64,000 bases of DNA from Lentzea flava. Lineage in GTDB: Bacteria > Actinomycetota > Actinomycetes > Mycobacteriales > Pseudonocardiaceae. The position numbers and the translations under genes are program-made. The DNA lies in contig NZ_BMRE01000004.1 in assembly GCF_014648475.1 (NCBI RefSeq), positions 222,324 to 286,323 of the forward strand, read 5' to 3'. The notes beneath the pieces were generated by a model. The model was not told the origin of the DNA. It worked only from the letters and a program-made list of their open reading frames with translations, and searched no databases. The first letter of the stretch is position 1. Every line of letters begins with the position of its first letter. Of this stretch, positions 34,337 to 43,016 are shown piece by piece.

Positions 34337-34362
34337 GGTGGAGCGCCACCCGGCGCTCCACC
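34337..34362. terminator. Bidirectional hairpin terminator between convergent genes
   Basis: GGTGGAGCGCC and GGCGCTCCACC form a perfect 11-bp stem around an ACCC loop, starting 3 bp after the stop of the 33348 gene and ending 5 bp before the end of the convergent gene. No U-tract, as is common in actinomycetes. Confidence 0.75.
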
Positions 34363-34367
34363 CTTGT

Positions 34368-35150
34368 TCACCTGACCTCGGTGAACCCGTCCGGGATGGC
34401 GGTCTTCAGCTGGGCGAGGTTCTCCGGGGTGGGCGGCAGCCACGTCACGTCGAACGTCGTCGCGCCGTCCTGCGCCCAACGCCAGCGCAGCGGGAGGTAC
34501 GAGGTGGCGTCGACCCACATCTCGGCCGGCACTTCTCCCTTGCCCGCGGCGATGGTCAGCCGGACGGTCTGCTTGCCGTTGATCTCCTCGCCGGGCCCGG
34601 CGACGGTGATCCGGCCGTCCTTGATCGCGGCCTTGATCTTGTCCGGGGTCCAGACGTCGTCCTCCGGGGTTTCCCCCTGCTGCTTGCGGAACGTGCGGGC
34701 CCGGTGGTCGACGAAGACGTCACCGGCGGCCGAGCGGCTCAGATCCACGATCGTCCTGCCGCCGACGGAAGCCCGGTAGCGGAACGCGCTGCCGTCGGCC
34801 GCGTGCCACCGTTCGCTCAGGCCCCGCTCTCCCGGCTGGAAGTACTTCTCGCCCTCGGCTGACGGGCCCTGTTCGTGGATCACCATGCCGCGCAGGCCTT
34901 CCAGTGCGGCATCGGTCCGTTCCAGCACGTGCGCGACCTCGACGGGGGCCGCGGGCTGTCGTTGCGGCACCAGGACGAAGGCGGCCGCTGCCGCCGCGGC
35001 GACCAGGCCCGCACCGAGCCACGGCGTGAAGCGGCGGGCCCGCTTGCGCTTCACCGAGGCGAGGAGTGCCGCTGGGTTCGCGGTCACGCCGGAGACCTCG
35101 GCGCGCAGCACGGTGCGCACGTCGTCGAGCAGGTCGTTTTCAGACACCAT
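34368..35150 (-). CDS. Membrane-anchored protein coupled to a SigE-type sigma factor (CU044_5270-like)
   Basis: A 260-residue protein: a short cytoplasmic N-terminus (MVSENDLLDDVRTVLRAEVS), one membrane segment (WLGAGLVAAAAAAAFVLVP, about 44-62), then an extracytoplasmic domain with the pattern of LolA/RseB-like lipoprotein carriers (YFQPGERGLSERWHAADGSA, VPAEMWVDATSYLPLRWRW). It overlaps the sigma factor gene by 11 bp. Position and topology suggest an anti-sigma or signal-sensing partner. No zinc-binding HxxxCxxC anti-sigma motif is present. Confidence 0.7.
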   Translation of the reverse strand: MVSENDLLDDVRTVLRAEVSGVTANPAALLASVKRKRARRFTPWLGAGLVAAAAAAAFVLVPQRQPAAPVEVAHVLERTDAALEGLRGMVIHEQGPSAEGEKYFQPGERGLSERWHAADGSAFRYRASVGGRTIVDLSRSAAGDVFVDHRARTFRKQQGETPEDDVWTPDKIKAAIKDGRITVAGPGEEINGKQTVRLTIAAGKGEVPAEMWVDATSYLPLRWRWAQDGATTFDVTWLPPTPENLAQLKTAIPDGFTEVR

Positions 35151-35703
35151 GAACGTTCTCCGTGATCTGTTCCCCGAGCAGCTGGCGCAGCCGTGCGACG
35201 GCCCGGCTCGTGTGCGCTTTGACGGTCCCCTCCGAGGTGCGCAGCGTCTGTGCCGTCTCCGCGACCGACAGGTCGGCGAAGAACCGCAGCACCACCACCT
35301 CCCGCTGCCGGGCGGGCAGCGTCGCCAACGCCCGGCGCAGCGCGTCGCGGTCGACCACGGTGTCGGCAGGGTCGCGGCCGTCCGTGACGTGCCCGGCGTT
35401 GGTCAGCTCCTCCTCGGACACGCGTCTGCGGGCTCGTCGCCACCGGTCGCGCGCCAGGTTGACGAGCACCGTGCGGACGAACGCCTCGGGTGCGGTGTGG
35501 ACGGACTTCCAGCGCGTCGCCAGCCGCAGCAGCGCCGTCTGCAGGATGTCCTCGGCATGACCGACGTCCCCCACCAGAAGCACGGCTGTGCGCAGCAGCG
35601 CGGTCGACCGGTCGAGCACGAACCGGTCGAAGTCGGCGCTCTTCTCTCGTTGCACGATGAGGTAGACGACCAACTCCGGGTCCCGGTTGACATCGGATGG
35701 CAC
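35140..35703 (-). CDS. SigE-family ECF RNA polymerase sigma factor
   Basis: A protein of about 187 residues. The sigma-2 region contains FDRFVLDRSTALLRTAVLLV and HAEDILQTALLRLATRW; the sigma-4 region contains LPARQREVVVLRFFADLSVA with recognition helix TSEGTVKAHTSRAVARLRQL. The GTG at 35703 is my preferred start; a TTG at 35727 is in frame but lies inside the operator array. It diverges from a ribbon-helix-helix gene across that array and is coupled to the membrane protein downstream. The target promoters are unknown. Confidence 0.85.
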   Translation of the reverse strand: MPSDVNRDPELVVYLIVQREKSADFDRFVLDRSTALLRTAVLLVGDVGHAEDILQTALLRLATRWKSVHTAPEAFVRTVLVNLARDRWRRARRRVSEEELTNAGHVTDGRDPADTVVDRDALRRALATLPARQREVVVLRFFADLSVAETAQTLRTSEGTVKAHTSRAVARLRQLLGEQITENVHGV

Positions 35704-35719
35704 CCGTTCTGACCTGCGG

Positions 35720-35790
35720 TGAGCCAAAATGGTGCCAAGCTGAGCCAGAATTGCTTGCTGGTGGTGCCACCGTGTGCCATAGTGGTGCCA
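35720..35790. promoter_or_regulatory. Helically phased array of six GCCA-core half-sites, candidate ribbon-helix-helix operator
   Basis: Same-strand heptamers lie at 35720 (TGAGCCA), 35731 (GGTGCCA), 35741 (TGAGCCA), 35763 (GGTGCCA), 35773 (TGTGCCA) and 35784 (GGTGCCA). Start-to-start distances are 11, 10, 22, 10 and 11 bp, that is whole turns of B-DNA with one vacant slot near 35752. The last repeat runs into the ATG at 35790, and the first lies 17 bp upstream of the divergent sigma factor start. Same-face direct repeats are typical operators of ribbon-helix-helix repressors such as the omega repressor. Assignment to the adjacent regulator is inferred. Confidence 0.7.
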
Positions 35791-36311
35791 TGGATCTGAC
35801 CCCGTATGTGGCCTCCCTCGGCCGCGAGCTCCTCACCGCGGTCGAAGCCGGTGGTGAAGAGGCGAGCGCACTGGTCGAGCGGTTGACCGTGTCGATGGAG
35901 TCGGCGATCCGGCTGGCGCTGCTCGAGGCGCTGTCCGCCGCCGCCGACGAGATCACCGCGGACCTGGCACCGGACTCGGTGCAGGTGCTGCTGCGGGGCA
36001 GGGACCCCAAGTTCGTCGTGACGCGGCGGCCGGTGGAGCAGCCGGCCGCCGCCACGCCGGAGCCCGTCGCGGCACCTCCTGCCGAGGACGTGGCGGCCGG
36101 CTTCGAGGACGGCGCCACCGTGCGCATCAACGTCCGTCTGCCCGAACAGCTCAAGGCGGCGATCGACGAGGCGGCGGCCAAGGAGGGCCGCTCGGTCAAC
36201 GCGTGGCTCGTGCGGGCCGCGTCCGCCCAGCTGGCGCCGAAGACCGGTACCGAAACGCTCACCGGTGGGCCAGCCCCCGCGTCGCAGCGTTTCGTCGGCT
36301 GGGTCCGCTAG
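35790..36311 (+). CDS. Ribbon-helix-helix (HicB/Arc-like) DNA-binding protein
   Basis: A 173-residue protein. The N-terminal helical region (MDLTPYVASLGRELLTAVEA) and an Ala/Pro-rich linker at about 85-105 precede a C-terminal ribbon-helix-helix at about 110-150: strand ATVRINVRLPEQ, then helices LKAAIDEAAAKEGRSVNAWL. No HicA toxin gene is present, so the usual 'toxin-antitoxin HicB' label is misleading. Its ATG overlaps the last repeat of the phased array, implying tight autoregulation. It heads a run of same-strand genes for a DUF4097 protein, an ABC exporter and a P450. Confidence 0.8.
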   Translation: MDLTPYVASLGRELLTAVEAGGEEASALVERLTVSMESAIRLALLEALSAAADEITADLAPDSVQVLLRGRDPKFVVTRRPVEQPAAATPEPVAAPPAEDVAAGFEDGATVRINVRLPEQLKAAIDEAAAKEGRSVNAWLVRAASAQLAPKTGTETLTGGPAPASQRFVGWVR

Positions 36312-36379
36312 CCACACCTCGTCACCACTTCGCCCCGACCTGCGGGGATGTTCTTCCGACACCTTCTGAGGGGACAGCC

Positions 36380-37222
36380 ATGCCTTCTTACGACACGCCA
36401 GAACCCATTTCCGTACTGCTCGACATCTACGCGGGCTTCGTGCAGATCCTCGCGAGCGACCGCTGGGACACCACGGTCGACGTGCGTCCGTCCGACCCGT
36501 CGGACTCCTCGGACGTCGAGGCCGCGCAGAAGACGCGCGTCGACTACGCCGACGGCGTGCTGACGATCCGCGGGCCGAAGCGGACGTTCGACTTCTCCAA
36601 GAAGACCAGGTCGGTCGACATCGTGATCGAGCTGCCCACGGGGTCCAAAGTGGACGCCGACGTGACGGCGGGCAGCACCCGCACCACCGGCGTGCTGGGG
36701 GAGACCGAGATCGACATGTCCGCGGGGCACGTCCACGTCGACCGCACCGGTCCGTTGAAGATCGACACCGGTGCCGGTCAGGTCCGCGTCGGAGCCGTCA
36801 CCGGCAACGCCGAGGTCAAGACCGGCAGCGGCCACGTCCGCGTCGGCTCGGTCGCCGGGTCGTTGACGGTGCGCAACTCCAACGGCAACACCGAGATCGG
36901 CGCGGTCGACGGCGACCTGAAGGCCCGCGCGGCCAACGGCGACATCACCGCCGAGCGGGTGGGCGGAGCGCTGGAAGCCAAGAGCGCCATGGGATCTCTC
37001 ACCATCGGCGAGCTCGTGCGCGACACCGCCTCGCTGAGCACCGCGATGGGCAGCATCGAGGTCGGCATCGCCGAGGGCACCGCGGCCTGGCTCGACACCA
37101 AGACCGCCTTCGGCCGCGTGCACAACTCGCTGGGCGCCAGCGAGGGCCCCGGTGACGCCACCGAGACCGTCAAGATCACCGCCCACACGTCCTTCGGCGA
37201 CATCACCATCCGCCGTGCCTGA
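36380..37222 (+). CDS. DUF4097 beta-strand-repeat protein
   Basis: A 280-residue protein with GAGGGG upstream of its ATG. From about residue 60 it consists of short repeated beta units (DVTAGSTRTTGVLGETEIDM, HVHVDRTGPLKIDTGAGQVR, GNAEVKTGSGHVRVGSVAGS, GDLKARAANGDITAERVGGA) that should stack as a beta-helix. It lacks a signal peptide and membrane segment, unlike many DUF4097 proteins. It is 10 bp upstream of an ABC ATPase gene; in Streptomyces the order ribbon-helix-helix gene, DUF4097, DrrAB-like exporter is recurrent. Role unknown. Confidence 0.85.
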   Translation: MPSYDTPEPISVLLDIYAGFVQILASDRWDTTVDVRPSDPSDSSDVEAAQKTRVDYADGVLTIRGPKRTFDFSKKTRSVDIVIELPTGSKVDADVTAGSTRTTGVLGETEIDMSAGHVHVDRTGPLKIDTGAGQVRVGAVTGNAEVKTGSGHVRVGSVAGSLTVRNSNGNTEIGAVDGDLKARAANGDITAERVGGALEAKSAMGSLTIGELVRDTASLSTAMGSIEVGIAEGTAAWLDTKTAFGRVHNSLGASEGPGDATETVKITAHTSFGDITIRRA

Positions 37223-37232
37223 GGGGAAATCG

Positions 37233-38168
37233 ATGAACGCCATCACGGCCACCGGCCTGCGCCGCTCCTACGGCGACCACGTCGTGCTGAAGGGCGTCGA
37301 CCTGAACGTCCAGCGCGGCACCGTCTTCTCGTTGCTCGGCGCGAACGGCGCCGGCAAGACCACCACGGTCAAGATCCTCTCCACGCTGATCAGGGCTGAC
37401 GGCGGCAGCGCATCGGTCGCGGGCCACGACGTGGCGAGCGATCCCGACGCCGTCCGTGCCGCGATCGGCGTCACCGGCCAGTTCTCCGCGGTCGACAACC
37501 TGTTGACGGGCAGGGAGAACCTGAAGCTGATGGCGGACCTCCACCACCTCGGTCGCGTGGAGGGCAGGCGCAAGGTCGAGCTGTTGCTGGAGCAGTTCGA
37601 CATCGTCGACGCGGCCGACAAGTCCGCGGCGTCCTACTCCGGTGGCATGCGGCGCAGGCTCGACCTCGCCATGACGCTGGTCGGCTCGCCGCAGGTGATC
37701 TTCCTCGACGAGCCGACCACCGGTCTCGACCCGCGCAGCCGCCGCGCCATGTGGGACATCGTGCGGCGGCTGGTGGCCGACGGCGTCACGATCTTCCTCA
37801 CCACCCAGTACCTGGAGGAGGCCGACGAGCTCGCCGACCGGATCGCGGTGCTGGACCACGGGAAGATCGTCGCCGAGGGCACGGCGGACGAGCTCAAGCG
37901 CCGCATCCCCGGCGGGCACGTCCTGTTGCAGTTCAACGATCCCCGCCACCTCGAAGCCGCCACGCGGGTCGTGCGCAACGCCACCCGCGACGGCGAGGCG
38001 CTCGCGTTGCGGGTGCCGAACGACGGCAGTGTCTGCTCGCTCAAGGCACTGCTCGACCGGCTCGACGAGCACGCGGTGCTGGTCGACTCGCTCAGCACGC
38101 ACACCCCCGACCTCGACGACGTCTTCCTCGCCCTCACCGGCAACCCCGACAAGGTGGCCCAGCCATGA
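37233..38168 (+). CDS. DrrA-type ABC exporter ATP-binding protein
   Basis: A 311-residue ATPase: Walker A LLGANGAGKTTT at about 38-49, signature YSGGMRRRLDLAM at about 135-147, Walker B VIFLDEPTTGLDPRSR at about 155-170 and a switch His in FLTTQYLEEADEL. The C-terminal extension (LKALLDRLDEHAVLVDSLST) is typical of daunorubicin-resistance-type exporters. Its stop codon overlaps the permease start (ATGA). Likely exports a hydrophobic metabolite or drug with the permease; the substrate is unknown. Confidence 0.92.
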   Translation: MNAITATGLRRSYGDHVVLKGVDLNVQRGTVFSLLGANGAGKTTTVKILSTLIRADGGSASVAGHDVASDPDAVRAAIGVTGQFSAVDNLLTGRENLKLMADLHHLGRVEGRRKVELLLEQFDIVDAADKSAASYSGGMRRRLDLAMTLVGSPQVIFLDEPTTGLDPRSRRAMWDIVRRLVADGVTIFLTTQYLEEADELADRIAVLDHGKIVAEGTADELKRRIPGGHVLLQFNDPRHLEAATRVVRNATRDGEALALRVPNDGSVCSLKALLDRLDEHAVLVDSLSTHTPDLDDVFLALTGNPDKVAQP

Positions 38169-38947
38169 CCTACGCACTGACCGATTCGGCGACGATGGTG
38201 CGCCGCAACCTCAAGCGGATGATCCGCTACCCGTCGATGACCTTCCAGCTCCTGCTGATGCCGGTCGTCTTCCTGCTGCTGTTCGTCTACGTCTTCGGCG
38301 GCACGCTGGGCGCCGGCCTCGGCGGGCCGTCCGGCGGACGCGCGGAGTACCTGAACTACGTGACGCCGACGATCATCCTGATGGCGATCACCGCCGCGGT
38401 GCAGGGCACGACCATCTCGATCGCGCTGGACATGACCGAGGGCATCGTGGACCGCTTCCGCACCATGGCGATCGCCCGCGTGTCCGTCCTGACCGGACAC
38501 GTCGTCGGCAGCCTGGTCCAGACGGTGCTCGCGATGACGTTCGTCTTCGGTGTCGCGATGCTCATCGGCTTCCGGCCGCAGGCGAGCGCGCTCGGCTGGC
38601 TCGCGCTGGCGGGTCTGCTGGTCGCCATGGCTTTCGCACTGATCTGGTTGTCCGCTGCTCTCGGGCTGGCCAGCAAAACGGTCGAAGGATCGAGCAACGT
38701 CGGCCTGCCGCTCATCCTGCTCCCGTTCTTCGGCAACGGTTTCGTGCCGACCGACTCGATGCCCACCGTGCTGCGCTGGTTCGCCGAGTACCAGCCGTTC
38801 ACCCCGTTCATCGACGCGCTGCGCGGCCTGCTGATGGGCACGCCGATCGGCAACAGCGGCTGGATCGCGCTGGGCTGGTGCGTCGCCATCGGGGCAGGCG
38901 GCTACCTGTGGTCGAAGAAGCTCTTCAACCGTGAATCCACTCGCTGA
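38165..38947 (+). CDS. DrrB-type ABC-2 exporter permease
   Basis: A 260-residue ABC-2 permease with six hydrophobic segments (FQLLLMPVVFLLLFVYVFGG, TIILMAITAAVQGTTIS, LVQTVLAMTFVFGVAMLIGF, WLALAGLLVAMAFALIWLSA, GLPLILLPFFGNGFVP, GWIALGWCVAIGAGGYLW). The conserved EGIVDRFRTMAIAR cytoplasmic loop after segment two is the family signature for contact with the ATPase. It is translationally coupled to the ATP-binding subunit. Confidence 0.92.
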   Translation: MTYALTDSATMVRRNLKRMIRYPSMTFQLLLMPVVFLLLFVYVFGGTLGAGLGGPSGGRAEYLNYVTPTIILMAITAAVQGTTISIALDMTEGIVDRFRTMAIARVSVLTGHVVGSLVQTVLAMTFVFGVAMLIGFRPQASALGWLALAGLLVAMAFALIWLSAALGLASKTVEGSSNVGLPLILLPFFGNGFVPTDSMPTVLRWFAEYQPFTPFIDALRGLLMGTPIGNSGWIALGWCVAIGAGGYLWSKKLFNRESTR

Positions 38948-38960
38948 AGGAGAACCTGAG

Positions 38961-40157
38961 ATGCAGCAAGGCCTTCCCATGGAGCGCGACGTCACCCCGT
39001 TCGACCCGCCCAGCCGGATCACGCTGTTACGCCAGACCAGCCCGGTCAGCCCGATGCTCTTCCCGGACGGCCACGAGGGCTGGCTGGTCACCGGCTACGA
39101 CGAGGTGCGACAGGTGCTGGCGGACACCAGGTTCAGCAGCCGCCAGGACCTCGGCATCCTGCACGTGCCGTTCCCGACGCCCGGCATGCCGGAGCAGACC
39201 GAACCGTCCCCGCAGACTCCGGGACTGTTCATCAGCATGGACCCGCCGGACCACACCCGGTTGCGGCGCAAGCTCACCGGCGCGTTCACCGTCAAGCGGA
39301 TGAAGTCGCTCGAAGAGGGCGTCATCGAGATCACCGAACGGCAGCTGGACGCGATGGCGAAGCTGACCCCTCCGGTCGACCTGGTGCAGGAGTTCGCACT
39401 GCCGGTGCCGTCGCAGGTGATCTGCGAGATGCTCGGAGTTCCCTACGAGGAAAGGGAGATGTTCGAGAGCAACTTCGCCAGGTTCATGGAGCGGGAGGTG
39501 ACCCTGGAGGACAAGATGGCCGCGTACATGGCGCTGACCACGTTCCTGGCCGAGCTCGTCACCCGCAAGCGCGCCGAACCCGCCGACGACCTGCTGTCCG
39601 ATCTCGCCCGCGACGAGGACCTCAGCATCGAGGAACTCATCGGCATGTCGTTCCTGCTGCTGCTCGCCGGCCACGAGACGACGGCGAACATGCTGGCACT
39701 GGGCACTTTCGCGCTGCTGGAGCACCCCGCGCAGATGGCCGAGCTGCAGGCGCACCCGGAACTGATCCCGGACGCCGTCGAGGAACTCCTGCGCTACCTG
39801 GCCGTCGCCGACGTCTTCCTCCGTTACGCCGCGGAGGACGTCGAACTCGGCGGGCAGACGATCCGCGCGGGGTCGACCGTCGTCATCTCGCTGCTGGCGG
39901 GCAACCACGACTCCGCCAAGTTCGAGAACGCCGACGAGCTGGACGTGCACCGCAAGGCACGCGGGCACCTGTCGTTCGGGCACGGCATCCACCAGTGCCT
40001 GGGCCAGCAGCTGGCCCGCATCGAGATGCGGGCCGGGTTCGAGGGGCTGCTGCGCCGGTTCCCCGGCCTGCGTCTCGCGGTGCCCGCCCGTGACGTGAAG
40101 CTCAGGACCGACATGAACATCTACGGCGTGCACGCCCTGCCGGTCAGCTGGGCGTGA
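38961..40157 (+). CDS. Cytochrome P450
   Basis: A 398-residue bacterial P450 with AAGGAG 8 nt before the ATG. It has an I-helix AGHETT at 236-241, a K-helix ExxR (E275, R278) and the haem loop FGHGIHQCLG at 339-348 with Cys346 as the thiolate ligand. All core motifs are intact. Such enzymes hydroxylate or couple natural products. No ferredoxin gene is adjacent, so redox partners must come from elsewhere. Position 13 bp after the exporter suggests a resistance or tailoring role for the same compound, though no other biosynthetic gene is nearby. Confidence 0.92.
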   Translation: MQQGLPMERDVTPFDPPSRITLLRQTSPVSPMLFPDGHEGWLVTGYDEVRQVLADTRFSSRQDLGILHVPFPTPGMPEQTEPSPQTPGLFISMDPPDHTRLRRKLTGAFTVKRMKSLEEGVIEITERQLDAMAKLTPPVDLVQEFALPVPSQVICEMLGVPYEEREMFESNFARFMEREVTLEDKMAAYMALTTFLAELVTRKRAEPADDLLSDLARDEDLSIEELIGMSFLLLLAGHETTANMLALGTFALLEHPAQMAELQAHPELIPDAVEELLRYLAVADVFLRYAAEDVELGGQTIRAGSTVVISLLAGNHDSAKFENADELDVHRKARGHLSFGHGIHQCLGQQLARIEMRAGFEGLLRRFPGLRLAVPARDVKLRTDMNIYGVHALPVSWA

Positions 40158-40160
40158 CGC

Positions 40161-40191
40161 GAGGCCGGGTGCACCGCGGGCACCCGGCCTC
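40161..40191. terminator. Hairpin terminator after the P450 gene
   Basis: GAGGCCGGGTGC pairs perfectly with GCACCCGGCCTC (12 bp, 7-nt loop), starting just after the P450 stop codon and before the convergent SDR gene. Confidence 0.75.
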
Positions 40192-40214
40192 TGCGGCTGC
40201 GGATTCGCTTTGAG

Positions 40215-40916
40215 CTACACGGTGAATCCACCGTCGGCGTTGATGCTGGCACCGGTGACGTACGCACCGGCAGCACCGGCCAACGCCGCGACGAGTTCGG
40301 CGATCTCCGCCGGCTGTCCGTAGCGTCCCAGCGCGGTCAGCCCCCTGATCGTCTCCGCCATCGGCCCGTCCTCCGGATTCATGTCCGTGTTGGTGGGACC
40401 GGGGTTGACGATGTTCGCCGTGATGCCTCGTGGCCCCAGTTCACGTGCGAGGCCCTTCGTCATACCGATGAGAGCCGTCTTGCTGGCGGAGTACAGCGCG
40501 AAGCCGGGAAATGGTGCGTACACAGCGACATTGCTGCCGATGCTGATGATGCGCCCACCCTCGCGCATGTGCCGCGCCGCCGCTCGTGACGCGAGAAACG
40601 GCGCGCGCACGTTCACCGCCATCGTGCGGTCGAACTCTTCCTGGCCCATGTCTTCCAACGGTCCGACCTGGAACACACCCGCGTTGTTCACGAGGATGTC
40701 GAGCCGTCCGAACTCGGCCGCGGCCTCTTCCACCGCCGCCACAACGGCTTCCGGGTCGGCGCTGTCCGCCTGGATGCCGAACCCGTTGTCCGGCTTGGTG
40801 TTCTGGTACGTCACTGCCACTCGCGCGCCCAGTGCGGCGAGCTTGTCCGCCACAGCAGCCCCGATTCCCCGGCTGCCACCGGTGATCAGGGCTGCTCTTC
40901 CGTCAAGTGATCCCAT
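40215..40916 (-). CDS. Short-chain dehydrogenase/reductase
   Basis: A 233-residue classical SDR: cofactor motif TGGSRGIGAAVA at about 12-23, NNAG at about 81-84, a catalytic Ser in IISIGSN, and YSASK (Tyr and Lys of the triad) at about 146-150, followed by NIVNPGPTNTDM. The acidic-free loop after strand two (TYQNTKPDN) suggests NADPH preference. Typical annotation is FabG-like or a 3-oxoacyl reductase homologue. Substrate not deducible; no operon partner. Confidence 0.9.
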   Translation of the reverse strand: MGSLDGRAALITGGSRGIGAAVADKLAALGARVAVTYQNTKPDNGFGIQADSADPEAVVAAVEEAAAEFGRLDILVNNAGVFQVGPLEDMGQEEFDRTMAVNVRAPFLASRAAARHMREGGRIISIGSNVAVYAPFPGFALYSASKTALIGMTKGLARELGPRGITANIVNPGPTNTDMNPEDGPMAETIRGLTALGRYGQPAEIAELVAALAGAAGAYVTGASINADGGFTV

Positions 40917-40967
40917 GTGGACGAGCCTGGCGGAGATCGCTTTCGAGTTCTGGCGGAAATCGGACCG

Positions 40968-42836
40968 TCAGTTGCTGCCTCGGGTGTACGCCCACGCGGT
41001 GCGGTTGAGGGAGTCCTCGATCCCCGTGAAGCCCTCGTTGGGGTTGAGCACGTCCTCCTGGAAGTCGACGTCGATGTCGTCCGCCGTGCCGCCGACACCG
41101 TCGGGACCGACCCCGAACATGCCCTTCGGGTTGCCGCCCTGGTCCATGAGGCTGTCGACCGCGTTGAACTGGTCCTGGTGCCAGCTGCCCGACATGTGCC
41201 CGGCCTCGTGGGCGACGATGTTGCCGATCGCCCTGCCGATGAACGCCTGCTTGTTGGTGGTGGCCGGGGTGATGTAGGTGTTCAGCGAGGTGCGGGACTG
41301 GCCTGCGGGGAGGCTGAGCACGTCCAGCAGCACCAGCGCGGTCTCCTCCTTGCCGAAGTTGCCCGCGTCGATCGACTGCGCGATGCCGACGGTGGGGATG
41401 CCGGACTCGGCGATCGAGCCGCCGACGACCACCCTGCTGACGTTCGGCTGACCCCACGGGTCGGCGTGGTCGCGGCTGTTGAGGATCCGCACCGAGAACC
41501 GCCTGTTGGTGCCCTTGTGGGCCAGGTCGTGCTCGATGTTCTCGCGCACGGACGCGATCACGGCGTCGATCACCGCGTTCTCGTCGGCGTCGGTGAGTCC
41601 CCAGCCGGGCAGGAACTTCCTGAGCGGCGAGAGGTCCCGGTTGCCGGCCGGTTCGGCGCCGTAGATCCGGGTGTTGACGCGCGCGCCGTTGAAGTCGAGG
41701 AAGACCGTCAGCACCTCGGGCCGCGGGTTGAGCTCCGAACCGGGACGGTAGGCCTCGACCGTGACGTCGTAGCGGCCCTCACCGTTCTCGACGCCGACGG
41801 TGTAGCGGCCGTCCTTCGGCGCCACGAAGTCGGCGACGGCGTTGCCACCGGCGGGCATCGGCGAGTTCTCGGCGTACAGGAAGCTGGCGTCCTGGGACGA
41901 ACCGAAGACCTCACGCCCGGCCGGGTCGTGGATCATGACCCTGGTGGCCCTGCCGGCCGCGGACGCGCCGAGCACGTCGCCCGCCTTCAGGTCGACGGCG
42001 AAGAAGTCCCTGTCCACCTGGCCGTCGCCGGTCGCGATGGTGAGGTCGTACGGGCCCTCGGTGAGAACCCTCTTGCCGGTGCCCGGCTTCATCGGGTCGG
42101 CCGGGATGCCGCCGGGGCCGGACGAGGCGACCATGACGAAGACGTCGGTTCCGGCCGGCACGGGGATCTGCAACCTGCTGTCGGTGACGCCCGCGAGGTT
42201 GTCGTTCTGCGCGATGAGCTGGCCGTCCGCGCTGTAGGCGGCGAGCAGCGTGTCCAGGTCACCGGTCGGCGTGTGCGTCTCGACGGTCGCGACCGTTCCG
42301 TTCGCGCCGCCCGACAGCCGGTAGAAGTCGTGGTCGCCGGTGCCGTCGCCGCCGCTGCCGTGCGGGCCGTCGCCGATCGTGCCGTTGGTGCGCAGGGCCC
42401 TGCCGCGCGCGGGCACGCCGGTGTCGCTGCCGAGCGGGATGGCGTCGTTGGTCTCGGCGAACGGCGCCACCGCGGGGATGGTCGGGTCGCCCGCGAGGTC
42501 ACCGGTGAGCGTGAGCTTCGGGTTCTTGCCCCTGCCGGTGCCGAAGCCCGCCACGTGCTCGGCCTTCGCGGGCGTGTCGTTGGCGCCCTGCGCGGTTTCC
42601 TTCTCGGTGTACGCCAACGGCGTGCCCGCGGTCCTGGCGGCGGCCCGCGACCGCTTGCGGGACTCCCGGTTCCGCTGCACCGCGGCCCAGTCGACCTGGG
42701 CCTCCGCTGGCAGGAAAGCCAGCATCGGCTCGGGCTGGCTCAGCTGCTGCGCGACGGGTTCCGCAGCCGACTGACCTGCGGCGACGAGTGACAGTGCGAC
42801 ACCTGCGGCGAGCACGCCGAAGAGATGTTTGCGCAT
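40968..42836 (-). CDS. Secreted metzincin-type zinc metalloprotease with pre-peptidase domains
   Basis: A 622-residue protein with a Sec signal (MRKHLFGVLAAGVALSLVAA, cleavage near SAAEP). The middle contains two pre-peptidase (PPC)-like beta domains (HDFYRLSGGANGTVATVETH, RDFFAVDLKAGDVLGASAAG). The C-terminal third carries the extended zinc site HEAGHMSGSWH (HExxHxxGxxH) at about residue 545, the metzincin signature. The DFNGARVN...YGAEP region precedes it. Expected to act outside the cell. It lies back to back with the S8 protease gene, so both may be expressed under the same nutritional conditions. Confidence 0.88.
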   Translation of the reverse strand: MRKHLFGVLAAGVALSLVAAGQSAAEPVAQQLSQPEPMLAFLPAEAQVDWAAVQRNRESRKRSRAAARTAGTPLAYTEKETAQGANDTPAKAEHVAGFGTGRGKNPKLTLTGDLAGDPTIPAVAPFAETNDAIPLGSDTGVPARGRALRTNGTIGDGPHGSGGDGTGDHDFYRLSGGANGTVATVETHTPTGDLDTLLAAYSADGQLIAQNDNLAGVTDSRLQIPVPAGTDVFVMVASSGPGGIPADPMKPGTGKRVLTEGPYDLTIATGDGQVDRDFFAVDLKAGDVLGASAAGRATRVMIHDPAGREVFGSSQDASFLYAENSPMPAGGNAVADFVAPKDGRYTVGVENGEGRYDVTVEAYRPGSELNPRPEVLTVFLDFNGARVNTRIYGAEPAGNRDLSPLRKFLPGWGLTDADENAVIDAVIASVRENIEHDLAHKGTNRRFSVRILNSRDHADPWGQPNVSRVVVGGSIAESGIPTVGIAQSIDAGNFGKEETALVLLDVLSLPAGQSRTSLNTYITPATTNKQAFIGRAIGNIVAHEAGHMSGSWHQDQFNAVDSLMDQGGNPKGMFGVGPDGVGGTADDIDVDFQEDVLNPNEGFTGIEDSLNRTAWAYTRGSN

Positions 42837-43016
42837 ATGAAGTTCCCCCGGTTCGGTCTGCTTCGAGGAAACCAGCGCGGTGTGTCCGGGACGAGCGTTT
42901 TGGGCGGGCTTTGTCCAGTTTCGGACATTGACCCTTGATCAAATGCAACCTGTCCGGCGTCGTTCCGGTTTGGGGGAGTGAGCGGTTGACACCGTCTCAT
43001 CACACTGGGAGGACAC

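Noticed and set aside
35790..36311. HicA/HicB toxin-antitoxin system
   Set aside because: There is no HicA-like toxin frame on either side; the protein has only a ribbon-helix-helix domain and heads an exporter operon.
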